A stretch of 64,000 nucleotides of DNA, taken from positions 2,728,001-2,792,000 of the forward strand of contig NZ_CP036287.1 in the NCBI RefSeq assembly GCF_007748095.1. Direction: 5' to 3'. Origin of the DNA: Engelhardtia mirabilis. Lineage in GTDB: Bacteria > Planctomycetota > UBA1135 > GCA-002686595. Both the position numbers and the translations under genes were made by a program. Below the pieces are notes generated by a model. That model was not told the DNA's origin and did not search any database. It saw only the letters and a program-made list of their open reading frames with translations. Of this stretch, positions 63,187-64,000 are shown one piece after another (the stretch's first letter is position 1; each line of letters opens with the position of its first letter).

Positions 63187-63588
63187 GGCCGACGGGTGCC
63201 CTGATCCGAGGTCGACTCGGGCGGCTCACCGAGAGCGGTGACTCGACCCCCTGACCGACCGAATCGCGTCGCCGCGGGCGTCATCCGGAGATCCCGGGTG
63301 GCGCCCGCGGCCGTTCGGGCGCGCCAGCGCCTCAACTCGGGGACACGGGCCGACGGGAAAGCCGGATCCGCCGGGGGGGGACCGTTCCCGGCGCTCCGAG
63401 GCGCTGCGGGGGGGGCGGCGGTGGGAATCGCGGGGGGGCCCCGGTAGACTCTTCCGCCGCGCCAGCGCCCGGGAGCCCGGGGGCTGGCGCTGTCGTCCCC
63501 GCCGATCCGCGACGCGCTGCCTTCCGCGAGACGCCCCGTCTCCCTCGAACCAGCGTCGCCCAGAAACCCGACCCAGCCCGCCCCCCCC
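63187..63588. other. Intergenic stretch, 402 bp, with strong hairpin and G-tracts
   Basis: No gene is supported. It has a strong GC hairpin at about 63460-63489 (GCCAGC and GCTGGC arms around CCCGGG), a candidate -10 TAGACT at 63445-63450 and several runs of seven to eight G near 63375-63440. These features could belong to the end of rpoD or to the promoter of the next gene. Confidence 0.5.
63445..63450 (+). promoter_or_regulatory. Candidate -10 element TAGACT
   Basis: TAGACT in the GC-rich gap before the coiled-coil protein gene; the strong hairpin at 63460-63489 would be at the start of its leader. Confidence 0.35.
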
Positions 63589-64000
63589 ATGAAGGACGTC
63601 ATGCGAACCCTCCGCGACCTCCAGGAAATCGACGAGGACCTCTTTCGCGTGAAGGGTGAGCTGAAGCGCCTTCCTGCCGAGCGTGACAAGCGTCGGGCGG
63701 TGATCGACGCGCGCTTGCAGCGGATGAAGGAGATCGACGCCGACATCTTCAAGCTGAGCTTGCAGGTGAAGGAAGTGGAGGACATGACCAAGGCCAACCG
63801 CCAGCGCATGATGAAGCTGGAGCGCGAGGCCGGGAACACCGCGGACCAGGCCCTGCTCGCGGCCTACTCCCACGAGATCCGATCGCTCAAACGGGAGAAC
63901 GCCGAGGCCGACGACGAGGGCCTGAAGCTGATCGAGCGCAGCGACGCGTTGCAGGCCGAGCGCGACGCGATCCAGGCCCAGGTCGACGAGGAGGAGGCGG
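63589..64000 (+). CDS. Coiled-coil protein of the C4 zinc-ribbon (DUF164) type, 5' part
   Basis: The frame opens at ATG 63589 (or 63601) and runs 137 codons to the window edge without a stop. The product is an almost unbroken, highly charged coiled coil (LRDLQEIDEDLFRVKGELKR, IDADIFKLSLQVKEVEDMTK, LLAAYSHEIRSLKRENAEAD). Such N-terminal helical hairpins precede a C-terminal four-Cys zinc ribbon in the DUF164/CT398 family, often near rpoD or RNA genes. The zinc ribbon lies outside the window, so the family call is provisional. Confidence 0.6.
   Translation, partial: MKDVMRTLRDLQEIDEDLFRVKGELKRLPAERDKRRAVIDARLQRMKEIDADIFKLSLQVKEVEDMTKANRQRMMKLEREAGNTADQALLAAYSHEIRSLKRENAEADDEGLKLIERSDALQAERDAIQAQVDEEEA

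Noticed and set aside
63375..63440. G-quadruplex or switch based on runs of G
   Set aside because: The runs are irregular and in a GC-rich gap; no pattern beyond base composition.

Overview
The window comes from a high-GC (about 70 %) Gram-negative-type bacterium, most likely a planctomycete. Pointers are the DUF1573 lipoproteins, FG-GAP/ASPIC-UnbV secreted proteins, a serine/threonine kinase next to an ECF sigma factor with a zinc-finger tail, many exported proteins of unknown function, and lipoproteins. The phylum call is inference; no rRNA or tRNA was seen.

Layout. 0-6 kb: the 5' part of a lipoprotein sulfatase leaving the window on the minus strand, a degenerate M1-peptidase-like protein with HEAT repeats, a ferritin-like protein, a 167-bp MITE-like element and a secreted FG-GAP protein. 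5.7-16 kb: an AhpD-family gene whose in-frame TGA sits exactly on the second cysteine of the CxxC site (probable selenoprotein), an O-antigen-ligase-like membrane protein, a three-gene minus-strand set (ASPIC/UnbV protein and two GT-C-like membrane proteins), four 59-bp tandem repeats, a small protein and a Nudix-like protein. 16-21.7 kb: rnpB on the minus strand, two convergent alpha/beta hydrolases that both lack the nucleophile serine, and a Ski2-like helicase. 21.8-26.4 kb: an FtsQ-like protein, a membrane protein, rplM-rpsI with its terminator, and a YebC-family regulator. 26.5-33 kb: a degenerate GGDEF protein, a hypothetical protein with 24-bp repeats, a membrane-anchored kinase, the ECF sigma factor and an M28 peptidase. 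33-45 kb: secreted and lipoproteins, a Dps protein, pyruvate phosphate dikinase with a histone-like basic tail, and two DUF1573 proteins. 45-54.6 kb: a type IV pilus motor set (two PilB-type ATPases, PilT, PilC), a sensor kinase and two CNNM/CorC-type membrane proteins. 54.8-64 kb: envelope proteins (an HTH-TM protein, an OmpA lipoprotein, an FGE-fold lipoprotein), rsmA, dnaG, rpoD and the start of a coiled-coil zinc-ribbon protein.

How the genes fit together. Much of the window is housekeeping (rnpB, rplM, rpsI, rsmA, dnaG, rpoD, ppdK). Around it lie a surface and secretion layer (sulfatase, glycan membrane enzymes, pilus motor, OmpA, DUF1573) and a regulatory layer (kinase plus sigma factor, GGDEF-like protein, sensor kinase). 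No prophage, complete insertion sequence, CRISPR array or defence island was recognised. The strongest unusual signal is the CxxU AhpD-like protein. Next come several enzyme folds that have lost catalytic residues: the M1-like protein, both alpha/beta hydrolases, the GGDEF-like domain and the FGE-like protein. Many genes have a TANNNT hexamer upstream that looks like a -10 element.
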